The notes under the pieces are model-generated. The model was not told the origin of the DNA, searched no databases, and was given only the letters and a program-made list of their open reading frames with translations. A stretch of 64,000 nucleotides of DNA from UBA1660 sp964462035. Lineage in GTDB: Bacteria > Myxococcota_A > Polyangia > Polyangiales > Houyiibacteriaceae. Shown here in pieces: positions 25,748-35,178 of the stretch. The stretch covers positions 1 through 64,000 of the forward strand of contig CAYXAP010000054.1 in assembly GCA_964462035.1 (NCBI GenBank). The letters run 5' to 3'. Made by a program: the position numbers and the translations under genes. Positions within the stretch are counted from its first letter, which is position 1. The number at the start of each line of letters is the position of its first letter.

Positions 25748-26829
25748 ACCGCGCTCTGCAGGCTCTGGCGCTCCTCGCGTTGGGGTGTGCGCCGACCGTC
25801 GATCCCGGCGAGTGCGATCAGGACGGGGCACTGGCGTTGGTCTATACGCCGGAGGGGTCGCCGGCCTTCGCAGGCCAAGCGATGGTGATTCGCGACTGCG
25901 GTGGCGGTGGCTTCTGCCACTCGGGGAGCGCGTCCGGCGCGAACCGTTTCGGGGCGCCGGCGGGCCTCGACTACGATCTGCGGCCGGCGTCCAGCGGCGC
26001 CGAGCTCGAGGCCGAGGCGGTCGCTCGACTCGGTGCCGACCAACGGCGAATCCTGGACGAGGTGCACCGGCTCTGGGGCGAGGTCTCCTCCGGACGGATG
26101 CCGGTCGGCGGCGCCGACGGAGCGGTGGTCCGCGAGAACGTCGATGTCGGCTTCGAGCATCCCGGCGCCGACGGTCGAACGTTCTCGCCGCTGCCCGCCA
26201 TCGACTCCGCCGAGGGGGAGGCGATCTTCCGCAACTGGCTCGCGTGTGGCGCGCCGGTCGTGGAGCGAACGGTGCCGAGGCTGGATGGCCGCGACAACGA
26301 CGTGGGATTCACCGCGCCTTCGTGTGCGCGCCGGTGCGTGGAGCCCAGCTGGCCGGCCATCTACACCGCCATCGTGGCCGCACCCGAGCCATCGGGTGAG
26401 CACTGGACCGGAGGCAGCTGCGCCGGCAGCCGGTGTCACTCCTCCGCGGAGGCAGCCGGCGCGCTCGTGCTCGATCAGGGCCCGGAGTTGGCGTGGACCG
26501 CGCTGGTGGGCGCTGCGCCGGCGGGCGACGAGTGCATGGGAGTGAGCGCACCACTCATCGCGCCGGGCGACCCGGAGGGGTCGCTCCTCTGGCAGAAGCT
26601 CGGGAGCGAACCGGAGTGTGGCGAACGCATGCCGCTCAGCGGCGACGACCTCACCGTTGGAGAGCGATGCGCACTGCGGGAGTGGATCCGGTGCGGGGCC
26701 TGCGCGGACCCCGACGACCCGGCGTGCGCGAGCTGCATCGACGAGGCGAGCGTGGCCTGCGGCTTCGACGCCGCCGGTCCCGGCGGGTGCGCGGAGCCGA
26801 GCCCCTGCAGTCCGACGCTACCGGGCTGA
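25744..26829 (+). CDS. cytochrome-like lipoprotein with expanded heme-type motifs
   Basis: The protein has 361 residues. GTG 25744 overlaps the DUF1501 stop. The lipobox LLALGC places the acylated Cys at 15. The protein has two repeats resembling planctomycete-type cytochrome domains, but the heme-like motifs are CGGGGFCH (C-x5-CH) and CAGSRCH (C-x4-CH), not CXXCH. Each repeat later has a Met in a 'R/G-RMP' context (SSGRMPVGG, CGERMPLSG) that could be an axial ligand. It ends Cys-rich. As the third gene of the PSD1/DUF1501 operon it may carry electrons for, or scaffold, that system; heme binding is uncertain. Confidence 0.78.
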   Translation: MNRALQALALLALGCAPTVDPGECDQDGALALVYTPEGSPAFAGQAMVIRDCGGGGFCHSGSASGANRFGAPAGLDYDLRPASSGAELEAEAVARLGADQRRILDEVHRLWGEVSSGRMPVGGADGAVVRENVDVGFEHPGADGRTFSPLPAIDSAEGEAIFRNWLACGAPVVERTVPRLDGRDNDVGFTAPSCARRCVEPSWPAIYTAIVAAPEPSGEHWTGGSCAGSRCHSSAEAAGALVLDQGPELAWTALVGAAPAGDECMGVSAPLIAPGDPEGSLLWQKLGSEPECGERMPLSGDDLTVGERCALREWIRCGACADPDDPACASCIDEASVACGFDAAGPGGCAEPSPCSPTLPG

Positions 26830-26834
26830 CGGAC

Positions 26835-27464
26835 TCAGGGGCACCACTCGCCGCTGGTCTCCGCTCGTCCCGCGAAGCAGAGGTCCTCCGGTGCCATCCC
26901 ATAGTGCATCTCGACGAACTCGGTCAGCGACGCCTCGTCGATGCCCGTCGCCGTGTAGGCGTGCTCCCAGGCCAGCGCGACGATGGGCGTGTCGAGGCCA
27001 CTCATCGGGGTGACGATGAAGCGCGCGTCGGCGCTCGGGTGCGCTTCACAGAGCGGGTCGGCGCCGTGGGCGTCGATCACGCTCGCGTAGGCGGCGAGCA
27101 CGTCGGGGCAGCCGGTCGGACAGTCGTAGCCGAGCACGATCGCGCCGTGCTCGAGGCTGTGCACGAGGAAGCCCCAGGGGACCTGGTCGTCGTAGGTCAG
27201 GAAGTCGGCCCAGACCCCGAAGTGCGGTCCGCTCGCGGGCGGGATGCTCGGGTAGCTGATGTCGCTGCACGGATCGCGGTGGTCCCGAGCGCCGGCGGGC
27301 TCGGACCACGTGGTCACTACACACTCGGTCGCCGGAGCGATGGGCGCGCAGCCCGGCCGGGTCTCCGTGACGTCTTGGCGGACCGCCGCGTCGGCGCTGG
27401 TGCCCCCGTCGTCACCACAGGCGACGGCGAAGAGGAGGATGGAAAACAGGGAAGAGAGGCGCAC
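26835..27464 (-). CDS. DUF3105 lipoprotein
   Basis: The protein has about 209 residues. GTG 27464 gives a short signal with lipobox LLFAVAC (Cys 16). The DUF3105 core is visible in SGPHFGVWADF, VPWGFLVHSLEHGAIVLGYD and PTGCPD; the conserved His residues suggest a metal site. The family is periplasmic or secreted and uncharacterised. GATGCT lies 6 nt upstream of the start. The gene converges on the PSD1 operon, with stops 5 nt apart. Confidence 0.85.
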   Translation of the reverse strand: MRLSSLFSILLFAVACGDDGGTSADAAVRQDVTETRPGCAPIAPATECVVTTWSEPAGARDHRDPCSDISYPSIPPASGPHFGVWADFLTYDDQVPWGFLVHSLEHGAIVLGYDCPTGCPDVLAAYASVIDAHGADPLCEAHPSADARFIVTPMSGLDTPIVALAWEHAYTATGIDEASLTEFVEMHYGMAPEDLCFAGRAETSGEWCP

Positions 27465-27490
27465 CGCGCGAGCATCGCACGGTGATCCGG

Positions 27491-29899
27491 TCAGCCCAAG
27501 CCGGGGCAACGTTCGGTCGCCGTGGCGGTGTTGTCGTCCTCGGTGCACTCGGCGGCCGCGTCGGCGCCGTCGATGCGGACCTCGTAGACGAGGTCGGTGT
27601 CCTCGGGCACGCTCGTCGCCACCCCGGTGATCCGCTCGCTCTGCCCCGGCAGGAGCGGACCGCTCGTCGCGCCATCGAGAATGACCACCTCCGGCGCCGG
27701 GGCGGTCTGGACGATCTCCACCGGCACTCCGGCGGGCACGCCGCGACTGCCGATGTTGGTCACGACGGCGGACAGCCGGATCTCGTCGGTGGCGCAGGCG
27801 GCGGTGGCCTCGAGGGTCACGACGAGGTTGGGCGCGTTGAAGACGCCTGCGCCTTGGACGTTCTGGCGATAGTTGTTGAGCCCCTCGACGCTCCAGTTGT
27901 CGGGTTCGCTCATGGGCACGACGCCGCGGTCGGTGACGTTGGTGACGTGGTAGGCGAACTGGTTCCAGATCGGTCGCGTTCGGACCCAGCGGTCCGAAGG
28001 ATCGCCGAAGGCGTAAACGCCGCTGGTGCCGGTCGCGATCTCCGCCGGGAGCTCGCCGACGCTCACGCCGAGGGCCGCGGCGTAGGCGTCCGGACAGTCG
28101 TCACGGGTCACCGCCTGGTCGCGGTTGGCCGGCACCACGAGCTCCGAGTTGCCGTCGCGATCCACGTCCACCACGATCGGGTACTCGAGCCCCGTGCGCG
28201 ACGAGTTCGGGCGCGGGTCGGCGAGCACCTCGGTGCCGTCGTTGCCGTCGTAGACGTGGAGGAAGCACTCGTCGTTGTAGACGACCTCCGCGATGCCATC
28301 GCCCTGGAAGTCGAAGACGCTCGAGCCGGTCACGGAGGAGCTGAGGTCTTGCGTCGCTGACGACCAACGCAGGAAGTTCGTCGTCCCCGGCGCGCAGTCG
28401 CCGCCGAGCCGCGGTGGGATCGAGAGGCAGTCGGGGTCGTAGACCGCGTACGCGCCCTGGCCGGCGGCGCTGATCTCCGGCATGCCGTCGCCGTCGAAGT
28501 CGGCCACCGTGGGTGCGCCCCCGTTGCCGCCGCCCGGGATGGTCACCGTGCCGTACCAGCTCCCGCCGGTGCCGACCCGCACGGTGCCCGTGGCTCCGTC
28601 CAGCACCCGGACCTCGCCATCGCGGACGACGATGACCTCTGGTGTGCCATTCACGTCGAGGTCCGCGACTGCCGCGAGCGCGTGCTCACCGCCGACGCTC
28701 CCCCACATCACCGTCCCATCGGTCTCCAGGGCGACCGCGCCGGTGGTGATCTCGGGCGCGCCGTCCCGGTCGAGGTCGGCAACGACCGACGTGATGAAGG
28801 TCTGGACGTTCAGCTGGCACTGGCCGAGGTCGAAGAAGTCCATCCCGGCATCACCGATGTCGAGGCCGTTCATCGCGTGGCAGCCGAAGACGACGTCCGG
28901 GGTCCCGTCTCCGTTCAGGTCGGCGACCGTCGGCGCGGCTCGGCCGCTCCCGCCCGCGCTCCCGGTCGTGCGCCGCCCGAGCTCGGTCACGCCGTCGCCG
29001 TCCACGATGCGGATGCCGTTGCCTTCGAGGTGGTAGAGGACCTCCAGCGCGTCGTCGCTCGGGTCGAAGTTCGCCACCACCGGCACGCTGATCCAATCCG
29101 GATCGTCCGCCGAGTCCGGGCCGATCCGCCAGTGCGCGACCCCCGTCTCGCCGTCGAGCGCCACCATGATCGTGTCCGTCGACGCGCCGCCGGTGTAGGC
29201 GGTGACGATGACGTCTGGGATGCCGTCGCCACTCACGTCCCCCACGACCGGCGTCATGATCACGTTCTCATAGAGGCTCCCGCCGACGGTCTCGCCTGCC
29301 CAGTGCCACTCGACCTCCAGGTCGATGTCCTCGAAGTCCGGCAGGATCTCGCACGCCGGATCCCGTTCGGGGATCGGCAGACAGCGGTCGACGACGGTCT
29401 CGCAGTAGTCGCCTTCGGTCAGGCAGTCGAAGTCGTCCATGCAGGCCATCCCGGGGGTCGCGCAGGCGTCGTCGAGGCACACGTCGCCGGCGTCGCAGCA
29501 GAGCTCGTTGCTCGCTCCGCAGAGGGCCTGGTCGGCTGCACAGTCGGCGGCGCAGACGACTCCATCGAGGCAGATCTCGCCGGCGCCGCAGCACACGGAC
29601 CCGTTGTCCCCGCAGCGCTCGTTCTCGCAGACGGGGAAGCAGTAGAGCTCGTCGACGCACTCCTCCGTCTCCGCGCAACAGAGGCGGCCTGCGCGGCACG
29701 TCTTGTCCGCCGCGCAGTCGCCGGCGTCCACGGTGCTCATGTCGAACGGCCCGCCGTCGGACTCGTCCCGGTCGCGGCAGACGTTCTCGATGCAGAGCTG
29801 GCCGGCGTCGCAGTCGCTGGTGGTTTCGCACGCGCCACCACCGTCGTCGCAATCGCAGGCGACCAGCAGCAGCAGGACCAGAGGGGTGAGTCTCCGCAT
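27491..29899 (-). CDS. FG-GAP/VCBS-repeat lipoprotein with CARDB domain
   Basis: The protein has about 802 residues. The signal peptide ends LVLLLLVAC. Residues ~10-170 are a Cys-rich stalk with repeats of about 20-30 residues (CCGAGEICLDGVVC, CCDAGDVCLDDAC). Residues ~200-650 carry seven FG-GAP/VCBS calcium loops such as DLNGDGTPDVVFG and DFDGDGMPEISAA, forming a beta-propeller. The C-terminus is a CARDB-type immunoglobulin-like adhesion domain (VTNIGSRGVPAGVPVEI). This is a large surface adhesin-like lipoprotein. ATG 29899 (MRRLTPLV) is preferred over ATG 29911 for signal-peptide shape only. Confidence 0.88.
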   Translation of the reverse strand: MRRLTPLVLLLLVACDCDDGGGACETTSDCDAGQLCIENVCRDRDESDGGPFDMSTVDAGDCAADKTCRAGRLCCAETEECVDELYCFPVCENERCGDNGSVCCGAGEICLDGVVCAADCAADQALCGASNELCCDAGDVCLDDACATPGMACMDDFDCLTEGDYCETVVDRCLPIPERDPACEILPDFEDIDLEVEWHWAGETVGGSLYENVIMTPVVGDVSGDGIPDVIVTAYTGGASTDTIMVALDGETGVAHWRIGPDSADDPDWISVPVVANFDPSDDALEVLYHLEGNGIRIVDGDGVTELGRRTTGSAGGSGRAAPTVADLNGDGTPDVVFGCHAMNGLDIGDAGMDFFDLGQCQLNVQTFITSVVADLDRDGAPEITTGAVALETDGTVMWGSVGGEHALAAVADLDVNGTPEVIVVRDGEVRVLDGATGTVRVGTGGSWYGTVTIPGGGNGGAPTVADFDGDGMPEISAAGQGAYAVYDPDCLSIPPRLGGDCAPGTTNFLRWSSATQDLSSSVTGSSVFDFQGDGIAEVVYNDECFLHVYDGNDGTEVLADPRPNSSRTGLEYPIVVDVDRDGNSELVVPANRDQAVTRDDCPDAYAAALGVSVGELPAEIATGTSGVYAFGDPSDRWVRTRPIWNQFAYHVTNVTDRGVVPMSEPDNWSVEGLNNYRQNVQGAGVFNAPNLVVTLEATAACATDEIRLSAVVTNIGSRGVPAGVPVEIVQTAPAPEVVILDGATSGPLLPGQSERITGVATSVPEDTDLVYEVRIDGADAAAECTEDDNTATATERCPGLG

Positions 29900-30005
29900 C
29901 GGTAGCCCCATCGTGAGGGATCGAAGCCGCCGTGGCGAGAAAGTCCTTCACGCGGGACGGCCTGAACGCCGGCTGGCGATCGGGCCGCGCCGTCGAACGC
30001 GCTGC

Positions 30006-31112
30006 CTATTCCCCTTCGAGAACCTCGTCGGCCGCTTCGCCACTCTCCGGATGCTCGACTACGTTGTCACCGTCGGCGCTGGCGGTGCGGTCCGGCGGCG
30101 TCTCGTCCTCGGGCAGGCGGGCCTCGTCCGGCAGGTCCCCCTCGAGCGCGCCCAGGAAGGCGACGATGTCACCGATCTGGTCGTCCTCAAGCTCCTTGCC
30201 GAGCTGAACCAGCGCCATGATGCGGACCACCTCGCGGAGGTCGGTCTGCGTCCCGTCGTGGAAGTAGGGCGACGTCAGCGTGATGTTGCGGAGCGTCGGC
30301 ACCTTGAACTTGTGCCGGTCGTCCTCGTTCTCGGTGACGTTGAAGCGCCCGAGATCGGCCTCCGTGAGCTCGCCGCCCCGCATCTCGAAGTAGTCCCGGA
30401 CCAGGCCCATCTTCATGTACATCGTGCCGCCCAGGTTCACGCCCTGGTGACAGGTGGTGCAGCCGACCTCCTGAAAGGTCGCCCAGCCGCGCTTCTCCCG
30501 TTCGTTCAGCGCGCTCTCGTCCCCCTCGAGGAACTCGTCCCAACGGCCCGGAGTCACCAGGTAGCGCTCGTACTCGGCGATCGCGTTGGTGATGTTCTCC
30601 TTCGTCACCGGGTCGTCCTCGCCGTAGACGGCCGCGAAGCGCTCGGCGTACCACTCGTCGGCGGCGATCTTCGGGACGACGTCCGCGAAGCTGCCGCCCA
30701 TCTCGATGGGGTTCTCGACCGGGCCGGCCGCCTGCTCCTCGAGGTCGGCCGCGCGCCCATCCCAGAACTGGGCGAAGTTGAAGTGCGCGTTGAGCACGGT
30801 CGGTGAGTTGATCGGTCCGACCGCCTCGCCGATGCCGGCCGAGGTGGCGCGGTCTTCGGCGCCGCCGTGGTCCAGGGTGTGGCAGGTGGCGCAGGAGATC
30901 GTTCCGTCGCCGGAGAGGATCGGGTCGTGGTAGAGGCGCCGTCCCAGGTAGACCTTGTCCATGTCCACCTCGGGGGCGACCAGCGGCTCCACCGGCGGGG
31001 CGGCGTCCGTCTCGGACTCCTCTTCGGTCTCGGCGGTCTCTTCCTCGTTGCACTGATCGCAACCGGCGGCGAAAGCCAGCGCGAGCAGCAGACGCATCGC
31101 AGCACTCTTCAT
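30006..31112 (-). CDS. di-heme cytochrome c peroxidase (MauG/CcpA family) lipoprotein
   Basis: The protein has 368 residues. The lipobox is FAAGC (Cys 18), followed by an acidic Glu/Thr linker. Two c-type heme motifs are intact: CATCH (74-78) and CTTCH (218-222), with the family segments KVPTLRNITLTSPYFHDG and INSPTVLNAHFNFAQFWDGR. It should reduce H2O2 at the high-spin heme with electrons from a periplasmic donor, or act as a MauG-like oxidase. The C-terminal tail is acidic and unusual. It starts 12 nt after the CDF transporter stop and is probably co-transcribed with it. Confidence 0.92.
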   Translation of the reverse strand: MKSAAMRLLLALAFAAGCDQCNEEETAETEEESETDAAPPVEPLVAPEVDMDKVYLGRRLYHDPILSGDGTISCATCHTLDHGGAEDRATSAGIGEAVGPINSPTVLNAHFNFAQFWDGRAADLEEQAAGPVENPIEMGGSFADVVPKIAADEWYAERFAAVYGEDDPVTKENITNAIAEYERYLVTPGRWDEFLEGDESALNEREKRGWATFQEVGCTTCHQGVNLGGTMYMKMGLVRDYFEMRGGELTEADLGRFNVTENEDDRHKFKVPTLRNITLTSPYFHDGTQTDLREVVRIMALVQLGKELEDDQIGDIVAFLGALEGDLPDEARLPEDETPPDRTASADGDNVVEHPESGEAADEVLEGE

Positions 31113-31124
31113 CGGGGTCGTGTC

Positions 31125-32090
31125 CTAGGGCTGGGGTCGGGGAACGTCCAGGTCAGCCTCGTCCTTGGACGCATCATAGTGCGAGTCCGGCTCGATGAAG
31201 ATGCGTTTCATCTCCGGCATCTCCTCCCGAATGAACGCCTCGATCCGGTCGATCGACTCCTCGACGGCGTTCACGTCGAGGGTGCGCTGGAAGTGCACCT
31301 TGAGCGCGAGGATCACGTCCTCTGGTCCCCGGTGCATGGAGATGAGCTGGGTGACCTCTTCGACGTCGGCGTCGGCCTCCACCATGTCGACGATGCGTTG
31401 CCGCACCTCCACCGAGGCCGACTCGCCGAGGAGCAGGCTGTGGGTCTCGCTCGCGAGCAGGTAGGAGACCGCGCAGAGCAGGATGCCGATCGACAGCGAG
31501 CCGAGCGCGTCCCACCCGTACCACCCGGTGGCCTGGCTCAGTCCGACGGCGGCCAGCGCGATGAGGAGGCCGAGGAGCGCGGCGGAGTCCTCCATCAGCA
31601 CGACGGGAATGGTCGGGTCCTTGGTCTTCAGGAAGACCTCGACCGCCTTCCGTTCGCCCTTGAGCTTCCAGAACTCCTTGAGTGCCACGATGAACACCGA
31701 GCCCTCGAAGAGGATCGCGGCGCCGAGCACGATATAGTTCCACATCGGGTTGCCGTGCTCCGTGTGGCCCTCTTCGCCGAGCATGAACCCGTGGACCCCC
31801 TCGTAGATGGCGAAGACGCCTCCGAGCAGGAAGATCACGATGGCCACCATGAAGGGCCAGAAGTAGCTCTCGGGGGCGTACCCGAGCGGGTGGAGCTTGG
31901 TGGGCCGCCGGTTGGCGCGCTTCATCCCATAGAGCAGCAGCCCCTGGTTGGCCGTGTCGGCCACGCTGTGCACGGCCTCGGAGATCATGGAGGCGCTGCC
32001 CGTGAAGATTCCGGCGGCGAACTTGCTGACCGCGATCAGCCCGTTGCCCGCCATCGCCGCGTAGACGACCTTCTTCGAATCACCGGCCAT
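31125..32090 (-). CDS. cation diffusion facilitator (CDF) metal transporter
   Basis: The protein has 321 residues with six predicted transmembrane segments. TM2 contains HSVAD (His-x3-Asp) and TM5 contains the second metal pair region (LMEDSAALLG), giving the CDF zinc/iron/manganese efflux site. The soluble C-terminus (about 215-300) is the ZT-dimer domain with HRGPEDVILALKVHF and a His-containing end. It exports divalent metal by proton antiport; the metal is not predictable. TATCCC lies 7 nt before ATG 32090. The downstream peroxidase suggests a link between metal and oxidative stress, by inference from position. Confidence 0.9.
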   Translation of the reverse strand: MAGDSKKVVYAAMAGNGLIAVSKFAAGIFTGSASMISEAVHSVADTANQGLLLYGMKRANRRPTKLHPLGYAPESYFWPFMVAIVIFLLGGVFAIYEGVHGFMLGEEGHTEHGNPMWNYIVLGAAILFEGSVFIVALKEFWKLKGERKAVEVFLKTKDPTIPVVLMEDSAALLGLLIALAAVGLSQATGWYGWDALGSLSIGILLCAVSYLLASETHSLLLGESASVEVRQRIVDMVEADADVEEVTQLISMHRGPEDVILALKVHFQRTLDVNAVEESIDRIEAFIREEMPEMKRIFIEPDSHYDASKDEADLDVPRPQP

Positions 32091-32112
32091 GGCGCCGGGG
32101 ATACCATGAAGT

Positions 32113-32556
32113 TCAGTCGGGGCGAGGGCAGAGGTCGAACTCGGTGGGGAAGGCCATGCACTGGTCCAGCGCCTGACAGCAGTACTGGGCGCCGGGGTCG
32201 CAGGCCCAGCCCTCGTCGGCCTCGCCCAGATCGCACCGGATCCGGCCGGGTGGTGGCGGGACGTCGGGCACGCAGACTCCCTGGACCGTCAGCCGAGCGA
32301 CGTCGAGACAGGGGTCGATGCGCACTCGCTGGCAGTAAGCGCCCGGTCCGCAGCGAGGGTCACCTTCCGAGCCACAGAAGCGTTCGGTGCTCACGCAGCC
32401 GAAGTCGCAGACGAAGCCGCAGCCGGGCATGTCATCGCAGTCGTTGCGGGACAGCTCCGTGCATGGGTCCTCGAGCTCGATCGGCTCGGTCGTGACCGCG
32501 TAGCAGCCCGCGAGCACCAGTGAGAACAGGGCTGCCCAGATCCCTCTCGGCGACAT
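32113..32556 (-). CDS. small Cys-rich lipoprotein
   Basis: The protein has 147 residues. The signal peptide has lipobox LVLAGC (Cys about 18). The mature part has about 16 further Cys in segments such as CGFVCDFGC and YCCQALDQC, predicting a disulfide-knotted secreted domain. No named family is recognised. It lies 22 nt upstream of the CDF gene on the same strand. GAAGGG just before the ATG is a weak ribosome-binding site. Confidence 0.75.
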   Translation of the reverse strand: MSPRGIWAALFSLVLAGCYAVTTEPIELEDPCTELSRNDCDDMPGCGFVCDFGCVSTERFCGSEGDPRCGPGAYCQRVRIDPCLDVARLTVQGVCVPDVPPPPGRIRCDLGEADEGWACDPGAQYCCQALDQCMAFPTEFDLCPRPD

Positions 32557-32599
32557 GCCCTTCGGTCGGCGGAGGCCGGCCCGTTTTCCAATCGACCTC

Positions 32600-34186
32600 T
32601 CAGAGACCGCTCCGGGGCGGCGGCCCCCGCCGCTTCAGGACCGCGAGATTGGCCTCGTCGTCCTCGACCACGAGCTCGAAGTGCTCGGCAACGATCGGTT
32701 TGGTCAGCCAGTCCCGCATCCCGGTCCAGTCGGCCATGTACTCGATCGGGGTCCGCTCCACGACGTACTCGCCCTCTTCGCCGGCGAGGAGGGCCTCGTA
32801 AGCGGCGATGTTCACCTTGCCGTCGAGGTTGATGGTCCGGTCGTGGAAGAAGCCGAGGGTGCCGGTCTGGATGGCGCCGACCCAGGTCTCGTCCGGGACG
32901 TTCTCGTTGATCCACCCGACCACCTGGAAGTGCATGTGCTTCTCGCCCCCACGCCAGTGGCGGACGTGGAGCGCGCCCATCAACCCGACCGCGAGGACCG
33001 CGCCGACCGGCACGACGTGCCTCAGCGCGCCGCGCTCCCGGACCCAGCCGACGGCCCAGGTCGCGCCGACCGCGAAGAGCAGGGCGAGGAAGGGAGAGGT
33101 CGGAAGGAAGTAGCGGGGGAGGAACCACGCGGCGCCGAAGTAGAGCCCGTAGAAGGCCACCATGCCGCTCAGGTAGATGCCGATGGCGATCACCAGCGTG
33201 CTGGACGTCGGCGTCAGCTTGCGTCGATTGGCGACCAGGAGGCCCACCGCGCCCAGCACGACGAGGGTGGCGATTGCGATCATCCAGGGCCGGTCGGAGA
33301 TCGCGTGAGGGATGGGCACCACGGTCATGAGGTACTCGGCCAGCACGATCGGGATGCCGCCGAGATTTCCGCCGAAGTCGCCGGTGAGCGCTTCGGCGCG
33401 GCCACTGACCGGCATCAAGTGGCCGAACTCCAGCACGTTGAAGACCAGCCAAGGCGACGCGACCAGCACGCTCGTCGCGCCGAAGGTCAGGACCCGAGCG
33501 AGCCGTGGCTTGAGCTCCGAACGCTCCGAGAGCGCCGGGAGCAGGTAGGTCAGGCAGATCGCGGCGATGAGGAAGGCGGCGTCGTTGCGCACCCAGAAGC
33601 AGAGGCCGAGGAGGGCTCCGAAGCCGAGGGTCCGGCGCCAGGACCAGAGCTCGCCCGGCCGCGCGAGGAACGCGTAGGCGACGCCGGTCGCGACCAGGGC
33701 GTAGAAGCCGGTCTCGAGGCAGTTCATCGTGTGCGGCATCACGACCGGGCTGGCGAACCAGAAGCCCGCGGCGACCGCGCTGGTCTCCTTGGCGTGCGGC
33801 CGGCCGACGAGCGCTCGTTGGCCCAGTCGGAAGATCAGGAAGGCGGTCCCGGCCGCGGCGAGCAGCTGGAGGATCTGGGCGATGAGCACGCCCAGGAGTC
33901 GGTCCCCGCCGACCGCGGCATAGGCGGCGGCCCAGATGAAGGTGGTCAGCGGCTGGGTGCCGTTGGTGGGCATCTCGCCACCGGCCACGCTGAGGCCGTG
34001 CCCGAGGCCGACATTGCGGCCCATGGTCAGCATGAAATAGCCGTCTTCAGTGGGCCACTGCGACAGCAGTCGCCCTTCGGGGACGGCGATGTCCCCACCT
34101 TCGACGAGCGGCGCGACCCGGGCGAAGAGCCCCATCGCGAACAGAACGATCAGCAGCGCACGCAGAGCCACGCGCGGCCTTAGCAT
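32600..34186 (-). CDS. GT-C-like polytopic membrane protein
   Basis: The protein has about 528 residues, with about 11-12 transmembrane segments to residue ~410 followed by a soluble ~110-residue tail (WINENVPDETWVGAIQTGTL, then NLDGKVNIAAYEAL). The N-terminal acidic motif TEDGYFMLTMGRN and loop GTQPLTTFIW match the GT-C pattern of lipid-linked glycosyltransferases and of the protein at 19276. It may glycosylate an envelope component; donor and acceptor are unknown. ATG 34186 starts the hydrophobic N-terminus; no good ribosome-binding site or -10 hexamer is visible. Confidence 0.78.
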   Translation of the reverse strand: MLRPRVALRALLIVLFAMGLFARVAPLVEGGDIAVPEGRLLSQWPTEDGYFMLTMGRNVGLGHGLSVAGGEMPTNGTQPLTTFIWAAAYAAVGGDRLLGVLIAQILQLLAAAGTAFLIFRLGQRALVGRPHAKETSAVAAGFWFASPVVMPHTMNCLETGFYALVATGVAYAFLARPGELWSWRRTLGFGALLGLCFWVRNDAAFLIAAICLTYLLPALSERSELKPRLARVLTFGATSVLVASPWLVFNVLEFGHLMPVSGRAEALTGDFGGNLGGIPIVLAEYLMTVVPIPHAISDRPWMIAIATLVVLGAVGLLVANRRKLTPTSSTLVIAIGIYLSGMVAFYGLYFGAAWFLPRYFLPTSPFLALLFAVGATWAVGWVRERGALRHVVPVGAVLAVGLMGALHVRHWRGGEKHMHFQVVGWINENVPDETWVGAIQTGTLGFFHDRTINLDGKVNIAAYEALLAGEEGEYVVERTPIEYMADWTGMRDWLTKPIVAEHFELVVEDDEANLAVLKRRGPPPRSGL

Positions 34187-34217
34187 GGGGTCGCGGCGTG
34201 ACCAAGAGCGGTCGTCG

Positions 34218-35171
34218 TCAGCGGAGCTTGCGGATGCGGAGCGGCCGATTGTCGGTCGAGAGCGCTCGGCGGCCCGGCTGGGCACCGCCGCCCCGATAGG
34301 GGGCATCGGCCTGCTCGCCGGGCCGGTAGCCGCGGACCACTCCATCCAGCTCGACGTGGTCCACGCGCTGGAGGTCGCGGAGCTCTTCGGCGTGGAGCGC
34401 CACCGCGTCGCCCACCCGGAGCACGACCGTCTCGGCGTCCCCGTCGGCGATCGTGTCGGGGAAGAGCTCGCGCATCGCCGGTGACGCCATCGCTTCACGT
34501 TCGGAGGGACCGACGATCAGCGGGGGCGCTTCGATGTCGCAGACCAGGGGCGGGCTCCCGTCGTCCGGGATCACCACGAAGTGGTCCCCCGCGCTGACGC
34601 GACGGGTGAAACGCCCCTCGTCGTCCGTGCCATCGAGCCACGCCTCGCGGAAGAGCTCCTTGGCGCGGCTCGGTCCGAGCGCGGCGACTTTGCCGACGAT
34701 CGCTTGGCCCGCGGGCGGCAAGAGACCGCGGCGGTCTTCGCCCTCGGCGTCGAAGGGGCGCTCGATCGACATCCGCCGGCGTCGGAAATACTCGAGCATC
34801 GCGACCCACACGTAGATGTTGAGGAACGCGAAGAAGGTGACGGTCCAGATCACCAGGCCGACTACCGCCCAGCCGCGCGGCATCCCGAGGTAGGGGCCGA
34901 CGAGCTCGACGAGCCAGGCGAGCGGCGCGAGGAGCAAGGACCGGCCGAGCGCCCGGAGCCAGATGGCGACCCCTCGCTTGATCGATCGGAGCATCTTCCC
35001 TTCGTTCTCCACGAAGTGGGAGCGCTCGAGCTCGTAGGAGCGATCGATGCGCTTCTGGCGGTACACGATCCGTCGCGCTTCGAAGCCCTTGCCGGCCGGA
35101 CGGAAGCGGTCTTCGAAGCGATGGCGCGCGACGAAGACCTCGCCGCCGCTCCCCTCCATGCCCGGGCCCAT
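34218..35171 (-). CDS. uncharacterised membrane protein
   Basis: The protein has about 317 residues. The first ~90 residues are basic and soluble, followed by two hydrophobic segments (about 80-105 and 112-140) and a soluble C-terminal half with beta-rich, acidic sequence (DHFVVIPDDGSPPLVCDIEA). I recognise no family. ATG 35171 is chosen because TATCAT (35184-35179) lies 7 nt upstream; the in-frame ATG at 35237 would lie inside the divergent gene. It forms a divergent pair with the Gly-Gln repeat membrane protein. Confidence 0.7.
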   Translation of the reverse strand: MGPGMEGSGGEVFVARHRFEDRFRPAGKGFEARRIVYRQKRIDRSYELERSHFVENEGKMLRSIKRGVAIWLRALGRSLLLAPLAWLVELVGPYLGMPRGWAVVGLVIWTVTFFAFLNIYVWVAMLEYFRRRRMSIERPFDAEGEDRRGLLPPAGQAIVGKVAALGPSRAKELFREAWLDGTDDEGRFTRRVSAGDHFVVIPDDGSPPLVCDIEAPPLIVGPSEREAMASPAMRELFPDTIADGDAETVVLRVGDAVALHAEELRDLQRVDHVELDGVVRGYRPGEQADAPYRGGGAQPGRRALSTDNRPLRIRKLR

Positions 35172-35178
35172 GCGCGGG

